DNA of 64,000 bases from Vibrio galatheae (GCF_000967545.1 NZ_JXXV01000011.1:1-64000), one strand, 5' to 3'. Numbered from the stretch's first letter, positions 1 through 8,617 are shown. Translations and numbers: made by a program. Notes: generated by a model from the letters alone, not told the origin.

Positions 1-48
1 GGACATCGCCAGGCTTTAATTACCGTTACTTTTTTTACAGGTAACAAA

Positions 49-75
49 CATCATCAGTGTACTAATCTGATGATG
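49..75. repeat. Inverted repeat upstream of tRNA-Ser
   Basis: Arms CATCATCAG (49-57) and CTGATGATG (67-75) form a perfect 9-bp stem with a 9-nt loop, ending 9 nt before the tRNA. No run of T follows on either strand, so it is not an obvious intrinsic terminator. It could be the end of an upstream transcript or a chance palindrome. Confidence 0.45.
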
Positions 76-84
76 ACAATTTGT

Positions 85-175
85 GGAGAGATGGCTGAGT
101 GGTTGAAAGCACCGGTCTTGAAAACCGGCATACGTTAATAGCGTATCTAGGGTTCAAATCCCTATCTCTCCGCCA
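85..175 (+). tRNA. tRNA-Ser(UGA)
   Basis: A 91-nt class II tRNA. The 5' acceptor strand GGAGAGA (85-91) pairs with TCTCTCC (165-171), followed by discriminator G and an encoded CCA (173-175). The anticodon stem CCGGT/ACCGG encloses the loop CTTGAAA, giving anticodon TGA, which reads UCA/UCG serine codons. A long variable arm (about 131-149) and a T loop GGTTCAAATCC are present, as expected for tRNA-Ser. A strong terminator follows within 8 nt, so it is probably the last or only gene of its transcript. Confidence 0.97.
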
Positions 176-182
176 CATTGAG

Positions 183-212
183 AAGCCTCGCTAGAAATAG
201 CGAGGCTTTTTT
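183..212 (+). terminator. Intrinsic terminator of tRNA-Ser
   Basis: Arms AAGCCTCGCTA (183-193) and TAGCGAGGCTT (198-208) form an 11-bp stem with a 4-nt loop, followed by a T run to 212. This is a textbook rho-independent terminator directly after the tRNA. Confidence 0.92.
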
Positions 213-285
213 CGTATCTAGTCTATCTGACTGAATCTACAGTTGCCTGTATTGCATCTCTCATTACACATTGAATCCTAGATAC

Positions 286-312
286 AAAAAAGCCGACGCT
301 CAGGCGTCGGCT
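286..312 (-). terminator. Intrinsic terminator, minus strand
   Basis: Arms AGCCGACGC (291-299) and GCGTCGGCT (304-312) with a 4-nt loop; on the minus strand the stem is followed by six T. There is no intact minus-strand gene directly upstream, only the IS remnant and the add pseudogene. It may be the original terminator of that decayed gene (inference). Confidence 0.8.
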
Positions 313-360
313 CCAATGGTCTGCATTCCTTGATTGGGTGCGCTTTGCGGCTATATCGCG

Positions 361-706
361 TAATACCAATCTGGAAAATTAACTGGTCAGGTCTATCCAT
401 CTTCTCGAACACATCTGTCTGACTCTGGCCGAGCATTCCAAGAAACTATTCCAAGCCCTTCTTCAAGGAATGTTTGTACCCATTTATTCACACTCGTTCT
501 GCTTACCTTGAGGAACTTAGCAATTTGGTTCCGAGAGTAACCATCTTTAAAATGGGCCAATGCGAGCAATCGCATCTTCATTTGAATAGATTTTTGTTGG
601 CTAGCAAGTTTTTTGAAATCAATGTTATTGAGACTGTCCATAGCGTCATTTATCACGAAGATGTAGCAGCCTCAATTAGATCATATTTTTACTCAGATTG
701 GTATAA
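361..706 (-). mobile_element. Internally deleted IS630-type element
   Basis: A segment of about 345 bp bounded by inverted ends: ATACCAATCTG at 363-373 and its complement CAGATTGGTAT at 694-704. It carries the N-terminal part of an IS630-type transposase (393-656), whose start lies about 50 bp inside the right end. Full IS630 elements are about 1.0-1.2 kb, so most of the interior, including the catalytic DDE/D region, is missing. No clean TA target duplication can be read. The left end resembles the left end of the MITE at 13492-13658, which points to one mobilising family. Confidence 0.75.
393..656 (-). pseudogene. IS630-family transposase, N-terminal fragment
   Basis: An 87-residue reading frame. 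Residues about 25-70 form a helix-turn-helix of the type found at the N terminus of IS630/Tc1-like transposases (GYSRNQIAKFLKVSRTSVNK, followed by WVQTFLEEG). The protein stops shortly after this DNA-binding region, and no DDE catalytic residues remain. Family transposases are about 340 residues. It is a relic. In principle a free DNA-binding domain could act on related IS or MITE ends, but there is no evidence that it is expressed. Confidence 0.72.
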
Positions 707-718
707 TACCTGTTTTTT

Positions 719-1085
719 CTAAACGAAATATCTAAGCCATTGATTAGTGTCTGGCGATTCTGATCTTGAGAAAGTCCTGCCTGAGGTGCTGCTATCATAT
801 TCAAAAGATAGTGTAATGCCTTCAACCGCAGGGTCATCAGTATTGATGCATGCTACAACGCCATGATCTAGAAAATTGTGTCAATGGATGGTCTGTAAGT
901 GACTTTACAGAACCGATCTGTATTTGGTAGCAAAAGTGCGCTTTATGATGCGACGAAAAGTCTTTCATAGCTTCTTGTAGAGCGTCGACGTCGACCACGG
1001 CTTCATCGACGGGAATTTATGTTTGATTGCCATGTAGCAAGCAGAAAAGAGCTGCTCGGCAATAATCAATCTGTGCTTTAAATAG
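719..1085 (-). pseudogene. add: Adenosine deaminase remnant, frameshifted and internally deleted
   Basis: Read on the minus strand, pieces in different frames reconstruct adenosine deaminase. Near 1030-1060 is a piece like the ELRFSP-YYMA-KH region (about residue 120 of the enzyme), followed by an alanine-rich helix near 960-1010. A deletion then joins the C-terminal catalytic part. NIQIGSVKSL-like sequence and a HPL motif lie near 890-925, and FLDHGVVACINTDDPAVEGI lies near 810-870, including the metal-ligand Asp of the NTDDP motif. The last piece is AGLSQDQNRQTLINGLDISF at 719-780. At least three frameshifts and loss of roughly 110 internal residues exclude function. The C terminus is cut off next to the IS630-type end at about 705. 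An intact add is probably elsewhere in the genome (inference). Confidence 0.8.
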
Positions 1086-1109
1086 AGAACTCTTGCTCGT
1101 CACGCAACT

Positions 1110-3650
1110 TTATTTCATGCTCACCAAATTTGTTGGCCACTCTTCAAATGGAACAGGTCTGCTGTATAGGAAACCTTGGCCTAGTGGACAGTTTAGTTTG
1201 GCTAGCATTTTTGCTTGTTCGTCAGTTTCAATCCCCTCAGCAATCAAGGAGACTTTCATGCCTTTAGTCATATTAACGATGGCCGCCACGATTGAGGTAT
1301 CGAGATCCTCTGGGTTGAGATTATTGACGAAAGTACGATCAATCTTCAGACAGTTAAATGGCAGTTTATGCAAGTAGGCAAGGGAGCTATAACCGGTACC
1401 AAAGTCATCAATGGCAATATGAACGCCAAGATCACGGATAGCTTGCATGTTTTGGATCGTTACGCGGTCGTTGTCGACAATACGTGATTCAGTAATCTCC
1501 AGCGTAAGGTTGTTAGCATTTAACGTCGACTGTTGCAGAACTCTTTGTAAAGTGGAGATAAAGTCAGGCTGAGACAACTGATTCACTGACAGGTTAACAT
1601 GCATATGGAAAGCGCTATTCCATTTACCTTCTTTCATACCTTTGACTGTGTCGTTACAGGCTTGCAGAAGAATTTGTTCGCCGATAGCGCCAATAAGGCC
1701 ACTTTCTTCCGCGATAGGAATAAAATCCATCGGTGAAACTAATCCTGCTGATGGAGATAGCCAGCGAGCCAGTGCTTCTGCCCCGACAACTTCGCCAGTT
1801 TTAAGATCAACAAGAGGCTGGTAGAAAGGCACAAATTCGTTGTGCTCCAATGCATCTTTGATCTTCGCTTGCATTAAGGTTCGATTACGTGAAATGTCGG
1901 CCATTTCTGGTCGATAGTGGCTGATGTTAGTGACATCTTGTTTGGCGTTACTCAGCGCGATACTGCCATTTCTTAACCACAAGGTCATGTTTTCGTCTGG
2001 GCCGTTTTCTACGATGCCAACAGACGCACTGACTACCACACTCTCTTGTTCAATGACAAAAGGTGCAGCAAAGGCCTTTAGTACTCTGTTCGCCGTTTCT
2101 AGAGACGTCTCGTCACTCTGCTCTGCTGGCATGTAGATAGCGAACTCATCCCCGCCAATTCTAGCGAGATAGTAATCACCGCTAAATACAGATTTTAACC
2201 GTTGAGAAATGGCAACTAGCAGTTGGTCTCCTTGGTAGTGACCAATACTGTCATTGATGTCTCGGAATTTGTTGATGCCAACCAACATCAAAGAACCGTT
2301 GAGGATAGGTAGTTTATCACAGGTATCAATGAGCCCTTCACGGCTATAAAGCTTAGTCAGTGAGTCATAAAGCAGCTGTGAGCGTAACGCGCGGAAGGAA
2401 ACCTTGAGGTTATTGGCCATTTCATTGAAAGCATAGACCAGCATCGTCGTTTCGTAGATGTTTCCAGGTTTGGGCATGTGGCTGTCCCAATCCCCTTTGG
2501 CTAAGCGCTTAGCCGCTGAAACGGTTGATGTGATCGGCGCTACAATATGGTTGAACGCGACTAAGCCTAACCCTATGCCTAAAAAGCTCGCGATGATACC
2601 AATGATCCAGCTATTACGCTGGCTTTCAGGCAACTTGCCAAGTAGATGAGTGTCTGAAATGGCCACGCCGATATACCATTGCAAGCCATACTCGTCGATG
2701 TAAGGTGTAAAGTGATTGAAGTAGCGCTCACCTTCTATATCGAGCTGGTATCTTTGCGGTTCATTTTGGAGATGAAAGTCGTGTGATGAGAAGTAGTCCG
2801 CGTTGGCCTTGATGACTGGATTTGCACTTTCTGTTGCTAATAGTCTGTCGCCTTTTTCACTTTGTGGCGTCCCCCAAGAGACAATTTTTCCACCTGTTGA
2901 TTGCGCAACAATGCGGCTTTTATCGTCCACGATGTAGATCACTGCATTGGTTTGTTCCTGCTGATTTTTTAGAAAGGTATTAAAGGTATCGATCTTGATA
3001 TCAGTAACAACCACACCTTGAAAAGCGTCGGCATAAAACACAGGCGTTAATGCGGAAAGCGTTATTTCTTGTCTTTCATCGGCATTAGCGTAAATCGATG
3101 ACCACATCGGTGTTAAACTTTTCGCTACTGGCGCGTACCATGGTCGAACACGTGGGTCATATTGCTCAAACACAGAGCGTATATCTTGGCTGATTGTTTG
3201 ACCGCGATAAATGACCAGTTTTCCCTGAGTGCGGTTATCTTGAACCATTAAGGTGTAATCGTTGTTGGGCTCTTTGCGAAAGCCGACGTACTCAGCACTT
3301 TCACCACCAAAGCCAATCACATCCAGTTGAGGTAAGTTGTGGTACAGGTTCTTAAAAGAAGTTCTGAGATACTGTTCGATGTTGCTGGTATCGTTGGGAG
3401 TATAGAGGTGATTAAAGCCGATAGAATGGCTTAAATTGAGGCTGGCTTGAAAAGGGTCGTTAAGAAAGCTGTGCAGTACTAGATTGACATTATCGGTTAA
3501 TGCGGTGAGTTGTTTGTCACTAACATCCCTAACCATCTCCTCGTAGCTATTTTTTTGTACCGTGACGATAACACCAATAGTGATTATAAAAATCATCACG
3601 AAAGGCATTACTACTGCGGTTCTGAGTGTAATTTGGGTGGTCGCTGACAT
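1110..3650 (-). CDS. Membrane Cache-HAMP-GGDEF-EAL cyclic-di-GMP protein
   Basis: An 846-residue sensor probably controlling cyclic-di-GMP at the inner membrane. A transmembrane helix at about 10-30 precedes a periplasmic double-Cache-like domain (about 35-340). A second helix lies at about 344-366, then HAMP, GGDEF (motif RIGGDEF near 497) and EAL (GAEALARW near 623). All EAL phosphodiesterase landmarks are visible: the EAL Glu, NLSVNQL, EITES, DDFGTGYSS, LKIDR, AEGIET and GQGF. In the GGDEF domain, the Asp that normally opens the metal-binding DLDRF segment is replaced (VGINKF), and no RxxD inhibitory site precedes GGDEF. The simplest reading is a phosphodiesterase whose GGDEF domain is inactive or regulatory. 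The ligand is unknown. It lies downstream of glnG on the same strand but 166 bp away, so it may have its own promoter. Confidence 0.9.
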   Translation of the reverse strand: MSATTQITLRTAVVMPFVMIFIITIGVIVTVQKNSYEEMVRDVSDKQLTALTDNVNLVLHSFLNDPFQASLNLSHSIGFNHLYTPNDTSNIEQYLRTSFKNLYHNLPQLDVIGFGGESAEYVGFRKEPNNDYTLMVQDNRTQGKLVIYRGQTISQDIRSVFEQYDPRVRPWYAPVAKSLTPMWSSIYANADERQEITLSALTPVFYADAFQGVVVTDIKIDTFNTFLKNQQEQTNAVIYIVDDKSRIVAQSTGGKIVSWGTPQSEKGDRLLATESANPVIKANADYFSSHDFHLQNEPQRYQLDIEGERYFNHFTPYIDEYGLQWYIGVAISDTHLLGKLPESQRNSWIIGIIASFLGIGLGLVAFNHIVAPITSTVSAAKRLAKGDWDSHMPKPGNIYETTMLVYAFNEMANNLKVSFRALRSQLLYDSLTKLYSREGLIDTCDKLPILNGSLMLVGINKFRDINDSIGHYQGDQLLVAISQRLKSVFSGDYYLARIGGDEFAIYMPAEQSDETSLETANRVLKAFAAPFVIEQESVVVSASVGIVENGPDENMTLWLRNGSIALSNAKQDVTNISHYRPEMADISRNRTLMQAKIKDALEHNEFVPFYQPLVDLKTGEVVGAEALARWLSPSAGLVSPMDFIPIAEESGLIGAIGEQILLQACNDTVKGMKEGKWNSAFHMHVNLSVNQLSQPDFISTLQRVLQQSTLNANNLTLEITESRIVDNDRVTIQNMQAIRDLGVHIAIDDFGTGYSSLAYLHKLPFNCLKIDRTFVNNLNPEDLDTSIVAAIVNMTKGMKVSLIAEGIETDEQAKMLAKLNCPLGQGFLYSRPVPFEEWPTNLVSMK

Positions 3651-3725
3651 CCGTGCTCTTCTGTTAATCCATTACTTTGTAACTATTCCATTACTAAATG
3701 CTAGCGAGTCTATTGATAAAAAGCT

Positions 3726-3782
3726 AGGTGATTTATCGTTATTATTCAGTCGAATAAGTTAACTGTGTTGCCTAAATCACCT
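3726..3782. repeat. Inverted repeat between glnG and the GGDEF-EAL gene
   Basis: Perfect 10-bp arms AGGTGATTTA (3726-3735) and TAAATCACCT (3773-3782) enclose 37 bp, which themselves contain a small hairpin (TTATTC/GAATAA). It sits just upstream of the GGDEF-EAL start and downstream of glnG. It could be a weak terminator for glnG, an operator, or a relic of a small element. There is no T run typical of a strong terminator. Confidence 0.5.
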
Positions 3783-3816
3783 CGGTTTCAATTAAGTTGT
3801 GACATCCCTTCCAGTG

Positions 3817-5220
3817 TTAATAAAGCTCTTTGAGCTTACGTGTTAGAGTATTCCGTCCCCAACCTAGTACTTTTGCTGCATCTTGCTTATGCCCATTAGT
3901 GTACTCCAATGCTGCTTCCAAAAGTATACGTTCAAATTCAGGAAGTGCATAAGATAGCAGCTCGGTATCTCCTTGCGATAGCGAACTTCTTGCCCAAGTT
4001 GCCAGTTGTTGTTGCCAAGAGCTGGACGACGAGGTCGCGTTGCGCGTCTTATCTTCTAACAGTTCTGTGGGAAGATCGGCGGGAAGTACTTCTGTACCGC
4101 TTGCCATAACCGTTAGCCAGCGACAGATATTTTCTAATTGACGAACGTTGCCTGGCCACTCAAGACGATTGAGTGTGTCCACCGTACTTGGATGCAAGGT
4201 TTTAACATCGACACCAAGTTCTTCGGCAGCGAGTGCCAAGAAATGCAGCGTCAGCTTCTCAATGTCTTGCTTACGCTCTCGTAGGGCTGGAATCTGAATA
4301 CGAATAACGTTGAGGCGGTGGAATAAGTCTTCACGAAAATCGCCTTTATGAACCAGTTTTTCTAGGTTTTGGTGTGTCGCTGCAACAATTCGAACATCGA
4401 CTTTGATCGGTGAATGGCCACCCACTCGGTAAAACTGACCATCCGCGAGTACTCGCAGTAGACGAGTCTGAATATCCAGCGGCATATCACCGATCTCATC
4501 TAGAAATAGTGTGCCTCCGTTGGCCTGTTCGAATCGACCCTGACGGATGTTATTTGCGCCAGTAAATGCCCCTTTCTCATGACCAAAAAGCTCAGATTCA
4601 ATTAAGTCTTTAGGAATCGCCGCCATATTAAGTGCAATGAAAGGGTTACTCGCGCGCGGGCTATGGCGATGAAGCGCGTGTGCGACTAACTCTTTACCCG
4701 TACCTGACTCACCATTGATCAGTACAGAGATCGAAGAGCGTGACAAACGTCCGATAGCACGAAACACTTCCTGCATAGCGGGTGCTTCGCCAATAATTTC
4801 TGGAGGAGTGTAGCTATCGTCCGATAATGATGCCTGTTCCTGCTTTTGTTCATGACGGTGGGTGATCGCCCGCTCGACGAGCGTTAATGTTTCGTCAACA
4901 TCAAATGGTTTAGGCAAATACTCAAACGCCCCTTTTTGATAGGCGTTGACGGCCGCGTCGAGATCCGAGTGAGCCGTCATGATGATCACGGGTAACTCAG
5001 GTGAGCGTTCATGGACTTGCTTAAGAAGTTCAATCCCATCAATGCCAGGCATGCGGATATCTGAAACGAGTACGTCTGGTGTTTCTCGTTCAAGGGCCAT
5101 CAACACGCTCTCAGCGTCGGCAAAGGTTTCGCATTTGATATTGGCTGAAGAGAGCGTTTTCTCCATCACCCATCGGATGGAGCTGTCGTCATCGACTACC
5201 CAGACATATCCTTTACTCAT
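3817..5220 (-). CDS. glnG: Nitrogen regulator NtrC (NRI), sigma-54 activator
   Basis: A 467-residue response regulator that activates sigma-54 promoters when phosphorylated by NtrB under nitrogen limitation. The receiver domain spans 1-120, with the acidic pocket DDD at 10-12, phospho-acceptor Asp54 (VSDIRMPG) and the conserved Lys104. The AAA+ domain has Walker A GESGTGKE (170-177) and the sigma-54 contact loop GAFTGA (217-222). A Fis-type helix-turn-helix occupies the last 40 residues. Length equals the usual 469. It starts 35 nt after the glnL stop, with AAGGA at a good distance. The target sites are visible upstream of glnA and glnL in this window. Confidence 0.97.
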   Translation of the reverse strand: MSKGYVWVVDDDSSIRWVMEKTLSSANIKCETFADAESVLMALERETPDVLVSDIRMPGIDGIELLKQVHERSPELPVIIMTAHSDLDAAVNAYQKGAFEYLPKPFDVDETLTLVERAITHRHEQKQEQASLSDDSYTPPEIIGEAPAMQEVFRAIGRLSRSSISVLINGESGTGKELVAHALHRHSPRASNPFIALNMAAIPKDLIESELFGHEKGAFTGANNIRQGRFEQANGGTLFLDEIGDMPLDIQTRLLRVLADGQFYRVGGHSPIKVDVRIVAATHQNLEKLVHKGDFREDLFHRLNVIRIQIPALRERKQDIEKLTLHFLALAAEELGVDVKTLHPSTVDTLNRLEWPGNVRQLENICRWLTVMASGTEVLPADLPTELLEDKTRNATSSSSSWQQQLATWARSSLSQGDTELLSYALPEFERILLEAALEYTNGHKQDAAKVLGWGRNTLTRKLKELY

Positions 5221-5255
5221 ATTGTTTTCCTTACAGCAATGCGACTAAATGTGGT

Positions 5256-6302
5256 TTAAATTGGTAAATAAATGGTAAATGTTGTTCTTCCTGGCCAGCT
5301 CTCGACATCAATTTTACCTTGATGCTGATCGATCAGGTTTTGTGCGATTGACAACCCCAACCCCGTGCCGCCTTCTCGCCCACTGACCATGGGATAAAAT
5401 AAAGTGTCTTGTAATTCGCCCGGAATGCCCGGACCGTTATCTATAATTTCAATCCGAGCCGCGAGTTTACAGCGCTGACCATGTATGTTGGCTTGATGCA
5501 CTGTTCTGGTGCGAATGGTTATTTGTGGGTTCGCTTGATTTATGAGGATGTGCCCGGCATTGCTGACAATGTTTAGCAGGGCCTGCTCAATCTGATCGGA
5601 ATCCATTAAGATGTCCGGCAAGCTGGGATCATAGTCTCTTTCAATACTGACGCTTTGGTTGACTTCGAGATCAACCAGTTGGCGTACCTTTTCAATAATT
5701 AAATGCAGATTCGCTGGACGTTTCTTTCCGGGCTTCTGTGGCCCTAACAGCCGGTCGACTAAAGCGCGTAATCTATCGGCTTGCTCGATGATGATTTGGG
5801 TATACTCAGCAAGATTGGGATCGGGGAGTGTACGTTCAAGCAATTGTGCTGCCCCTCTCAACCCTCCAAGAGGGTTTTTTATTTCATGAGCAAGGCCACG
5901 GACTAAAAGCTTAGCGGCCTGTTGCTGCGCATGTTGATTGAGCTCCTGGGAAAGCCTGCGTTGTTGACCTATCTTTCGCATTTCAACCAGTAACATCAAC
6001 TCTCTGTTCCACGAAATTGGACTGACCGTCACCTCAAGCATTAACGGCTTATTATCAACGACAAAAGTGACGTCGCTATCGGTAATGCTTTGACCACTCT
6101 GAAGTGGTTGAGATAGCAAAGCGAGATCCATTGACGCATGTTGAATTAGGTGAGAGAGCGGATTGTCGACGATACGTTTAGCGCTTTGTGAAAACAGTTG
6201 CTCAGCCGCAGGATTGGCGTATTTGACCTGAAGCGACTCGTTCATGATTAAAATCGCGGTCACTTGGTGATTTAAAATAATATTGTTGAGTTCGCTATCC
6301 AC
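5256..6302 (-). CDS. glnL: Nitrogen sensor kinase/phosphatase NtrB (NRII)
   Basis: The histidine kinase/phosphatase partner of NtrC, controlled by PII in other gammaproteobacteria. A PAS domain lies near the N terminus (about 1-110), then the H box AHEIKNPLGG, and an HATPase domain with N box (NIVSNAGH), G1 (DNGPGIP) and G2 (GGTGLGLS). The frame is open to an ATG at 6365, but I prefer the GTG at 6302. GGATGGGG lies just upstream of it, the resulting 348 residues match the family length, and an NtrC-like operator (6337-6353) would otherwise lie inside the coding region. It lies between the DUF4124 gene and glnG on the same strand. Confidence 0.93.
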   Translation of the reverse strand: MDSELNNIILNHQVTAILIMNESLQVKYANPAAEQLFSQSAKRIVDNPLSHLIQHASMDLALLSQPLQSGQSITDSDVTFVVDNKPLMLEVTVSPISWNRELMLLVEMRKIGQQRRLSQELNQHAQQQAAKLLVRGLAHEIKNPLGGLRGAAQLLERTLPDPNLAEYTQIIIEQADRLRALVDRLLGPQKPGKKRPANLHLIIEKVRQLVDLEVNQSVSIERDYDPSLPDILMDSDQIEQALLNIVSNAGHILINQANPQITIRTRTVHQANIHGQRCKLAARIEIIDNGPGIPGELQDTLFYPMVSGREGGTGLGLSIAQNLIDQHQGKIDVESWPGRTTFTIYLPI

Positions 6303-6336
6303 TGCTTTGCCCCATCCTTGAACTTGATTTGTGCAA

Positions 6337-6353
6337 TGCACCAAAGTGGTGCG
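6337..6353. promoter_or_regulatory. NtrC-like operator upstream of glnL
   Basis: TGCACCA-AAG-TGGTGCG matches the enterobacterial NtrC consensus TGCACYA-N3-TGGTGCR at all but no more than one position. It lies 35-50 nt upstream of the GTG start of glnL. In E. coli, phosphorylated NtrC represses the glnL promoter through one such site, so autoregulation is the likely role (established analogy, untested here). Confidence 0.8.
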
Positions 6354-6424
6354 TCGTGTATTCAAGTATGGCGCATTGAATGTGAGAACTGAAGTGAAAA
6401 CGAGCGAAACTCCTAGGAATTTGG

Positions 6425-6952
6425 TTATTGTTTCACTGAATTGATCGTTGCTCGCAGTAAATGCACCGTTATAGGTTGAGATAATGCAATAAGCTTGCCG
6501 TCTCTAACTACTTGAATGGTAAATGAGTGGGTGCCTCGATCAAGGTTAAAAAGCGGCCAGCTTGGTTCGCGAGTTTCAGGGCCATACGCTGTGTTATCCA
6601 CCATGAGTTGCAGCATCTCCTGCTTCGCTAAATCACGACTCAACTGAGCTGATATAGTCAGTTGTCCAGAGTTGCTTCTTATTGCCTGGCCGTGCTGCGG
6701 AGAGTGGATATGCACTGTGAGAGGGCTGAGTTGCTCTACTGACTGTGTTTGTGAGCTGTCTATCTGTTTGTTTGGGGTTAGAGAGGAAGTTGGCTCAATG
6801 CTCTGCAATTGTACTTCTGTCGCTGACGTATCTTGCTCACTGTCACTAAAGTGCCGTACACCTTCTGCATCTTGCCAAGTGTAGATAGCTTGAGCAGTAG
6901 AAAAAGGCACATAGAGAGTAATGAGCCACAATACAATGCAAAGGTTATTCAT
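6425..6952 (-). CDS. DUF4124-domain secreted protein
   Basis: A 175-residue protein with a Sec signal peptide (about residues 1-20, hydrophobic core CIVLWLITLYVPF, cut near AQA). A short DUF4124 module follows, recognised by YTWQDAEGVRHFSD at about 24-37. The central part is Ser/Gln/Thr rich. The C-terminal half resembles an immunoglobulin-like beta domain (segments LTVHIHSPQHGQAI, FNLDRGTHSFTIQVV). DUF4124 proteins are common in Vibrio, usually periplasmic or envelope-associated, with no established activity. It lies between glnA and glnL on the same strand, after the glnA terminator. A link to nitrogen metabolism is suggested by position only. Confidence 0.85.
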   Translation of the reverse strand: MNNLCIVLWLITLYVPFSTAQAIYTWQDAEGVRHFSDSEQDTSATEVQLQSIEPTSSLTPNKQIDSSQTQSVEQLSPLTVHIHSPQHGQAIRSNSGQLTISAQLSRDLAKQEMLQLMVDNTAYGPETREPSWPLFNLDRGTHSFTIQVVRDGKLIALSQPITVHLLRATINSVKQ

Positions 6953-7010
6953 ACAGTGCCGCTAAGTCAGTAAAAGGTTAATGCTAACAAAGCTTTGTGG
7001 TGCTTAGACA

Positions 7011-7041
7011 ATAAAAAGGCCCACCTGCGAGGTGAGCCTTG
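7011..7041 (-). terminator. Terminator of glnA
   Basis: On the minus strand AAGGCTCACCT pairs with AGGTGGGCCTT around a GCGC-type loop, followed by TTTTTATTG. It lies 40-70 nt after the glnA stop, separating glnA from the DUF4124-glnL-glnG group except for readthrough. Confidence 0.88.
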
Positions 7042-7081
7042 GTTTTATGTAACTCGACGCGTTATCGCGTACTAGAGCTGA

Positions 7082-8491
7082 TTATACAGAGTAGTACAAT
7101 TCAAATTCTAGTGGGTGAGTTGCCATGTTAACGCGTTGTACATCTTGAGATTTCAGTGCGATGTAAGAATCGATGAAGTCATCTGAGAAAACGCCGCCAG
7201 ATGTTAGGAACTCACGGTCTGCGTCTAGTTCAGCTAGTGCGCCTTGTAGAGATTCTGCAACTGTTGGGATTTCTGCTGCTTCTTCTGCTGGTAGGTCGTA
7301 CAAGTCTTTATCCATTGCTTCGCCTGGGTGGATCTTGTTCTTAATACCGTCAAGACCCGCCATTAGCATTGCTGCGAATGCTAGGTATGGGTTCGCTGCT
7401 GGATCACCGAAACGAACTTCGATACGGCGTGCTTTCGGGCTTGGTACCACAGGGATACGGATAGAAGCAGAACGGTTACGTGCAGAGTAAGCAAGCATAA
7501 CTGGCGCTTCGAAGCCTGGTACAAGACGCTTGTACGAGTTGGTTGATGGGTTAGCAAATGCGTTGATTGCGCGAGCGTGCTTGATGATACCGCCGATGTA
7601 GTAAAGTGCAGTTTCAGATAGACCGCCATACTTGTCACCAGCAAATAGGTTAACACCGTCTTTTGCTAGAGATTGGTGAACGTGCATACCGCTGCCGTTG
7701 TCGCCAACAAGTGGTTTAGGCATGAAAGTTGCTGTTTTACCGAATGCATGTGCAACGTTGTGAACAACGTACTTGTAGATTTGAATTTCGTCAGCTTTGG
7801 TTGTTAGCGTGTTGAAGCGAGTTGCGATTTCGTTCTGACCTGCAGTTGCAACTTCATGGTGGTGAGCTTCAACTACTAGACCCATTTCTTCCATGATAAG
7901 ACACATAGCGCTGCGGATGTCTTGAGATGAGTCAACTGGTGCTACTGGGAAGTAACCGCCTTTAACACCTGGACGGTGACCTTTGTTACCTTCTTCGTAA
8001 TCTGAACCTGTGTTCCATGCTGCTTCTACGTCGTCGATTTTGAAGAAAGAACCAGACATGTCAGTCGAGAACTTAACATCATCGAATAGGAAGAATTCTG
8101 GCTCAGGACCGATAAGTACAGTGTCTGCAATACCAGTAGAACGCATGTAATCTTCAGCGCGTTTTGCGATAGAACGTGGGTCGCGATCGTAGCCTTGCAT
8201 AGTTGCAGGCTCTAGGATGTCACAACGAACGTTTAGCGTTGCGTCTTCCGTGAATGGGTCAAGCACAGCTGATGATGCATCTGGCATCATTACCATGTCT
8301 GATTCGTTGATACCTTTCCAGCCAGCAACTGATGAACCGTCAAACATTTTACCTTCTTCGAAGAAGTCTGCGTCGATTTGGTGAGCAGGGATAGAGATAT
8401 GCTGCTCTTTACCTTTAGTGTCGGTGAAGCGTAGGTCAACAAACTTAACTTCGTTTTCTTGGATCAGAGATAGAACGTTTTCTACTGACAT
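7082..8491 (-). CDS. glnA: Glutamine synthetase, type I
   Basis: The enzyme makes glutamine from glutamate, ammonia and ATP as a cytosolic dodecamer and is the main entry point of ammonia under limitation. The 469 residues equal the family length for adenylylated GSI-beta. Visible landmarks include the beta-grasp N-terminal domain, the DGSS segment (FDGSSVAGW near 51-59), the metal-site EPEFFLFDD region (near 129), [10 protein letters not shown] (near 265), and the adenylylation Tyr within [10 protein letters not shown] (near 397). The gene is preceded by a sigma-54 promoter and upstream NtrC sites and followed by a strong terminator, so it is expected to be induced in nitrogen limitation and also as its own transcript. 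Confidence 0.99.
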   Translation of the reverse strand: MSVENVLSLIQENEVKFVDLRFTDTKGKEQHISIPAHQIDADFFEEGKMFDGSSVAGWKGINESDMVMMPDASSAVLDPFTEDATLNVRCDILEPATMQGYDRDPRSIAKRAEDYMRSTGIADTVLIGPEPEFFLFDDVKFSTDMSGSFFKIDDVEAAWNTGSDYEEGNKGHRPGVKGGYFPVAPVDSSQDIRSAMCLIMEEMGLVVEAHHHEVATAGQNEIATRFNTLTTKADEIQIYKYVVHNVAHAFGKTATFMPKPLVGDNGSGMHVHQSLAKDGVNLFAGDKYGGLSETALYYIGGIIKHARAINAFANPSTNSYKRLVPGFEAPVMLAYSARNRSASIRIPVVPSPKARRIEVRFGDPAANPYLAFAAMLMAGLDGIKNKIHPGEAMDKDLYDLPAEEAAEIPTVAESLQGALAELDADREFLTSGGVFSDDFIDSYIALKSQDVQRVNMATHPLEFELYYSV

Positions 8492-8601
8492 CTTGGATAA
8501 CCTCCAGTGTTATTAAAGCGGTGTTAGCTTGATTCGGTTAGTGAAATCTAGCATTGATTAATTTCATTTCAATCGTATTAATCGATGCTCATTTCATTAA
8601 A

Positions 8602-8617
8602 GCCAAAACTGTGCCAA
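8602..8617 (-). promoter_or_regulatory. Sigma-54 promoter of glnA
   Basis: On the minus strand TTGGCACAGTTTTGGC carries the invariant GG and GC separated by exactly 10 nt, in the TGGCAC-N5-TTGC context. The predicted start is near 8590, about 100 nt upstream of the glnA start codon. NtrC sites lie about 90-150 bp further upstream, the usual enhancer distance. Confidence 0.88.
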
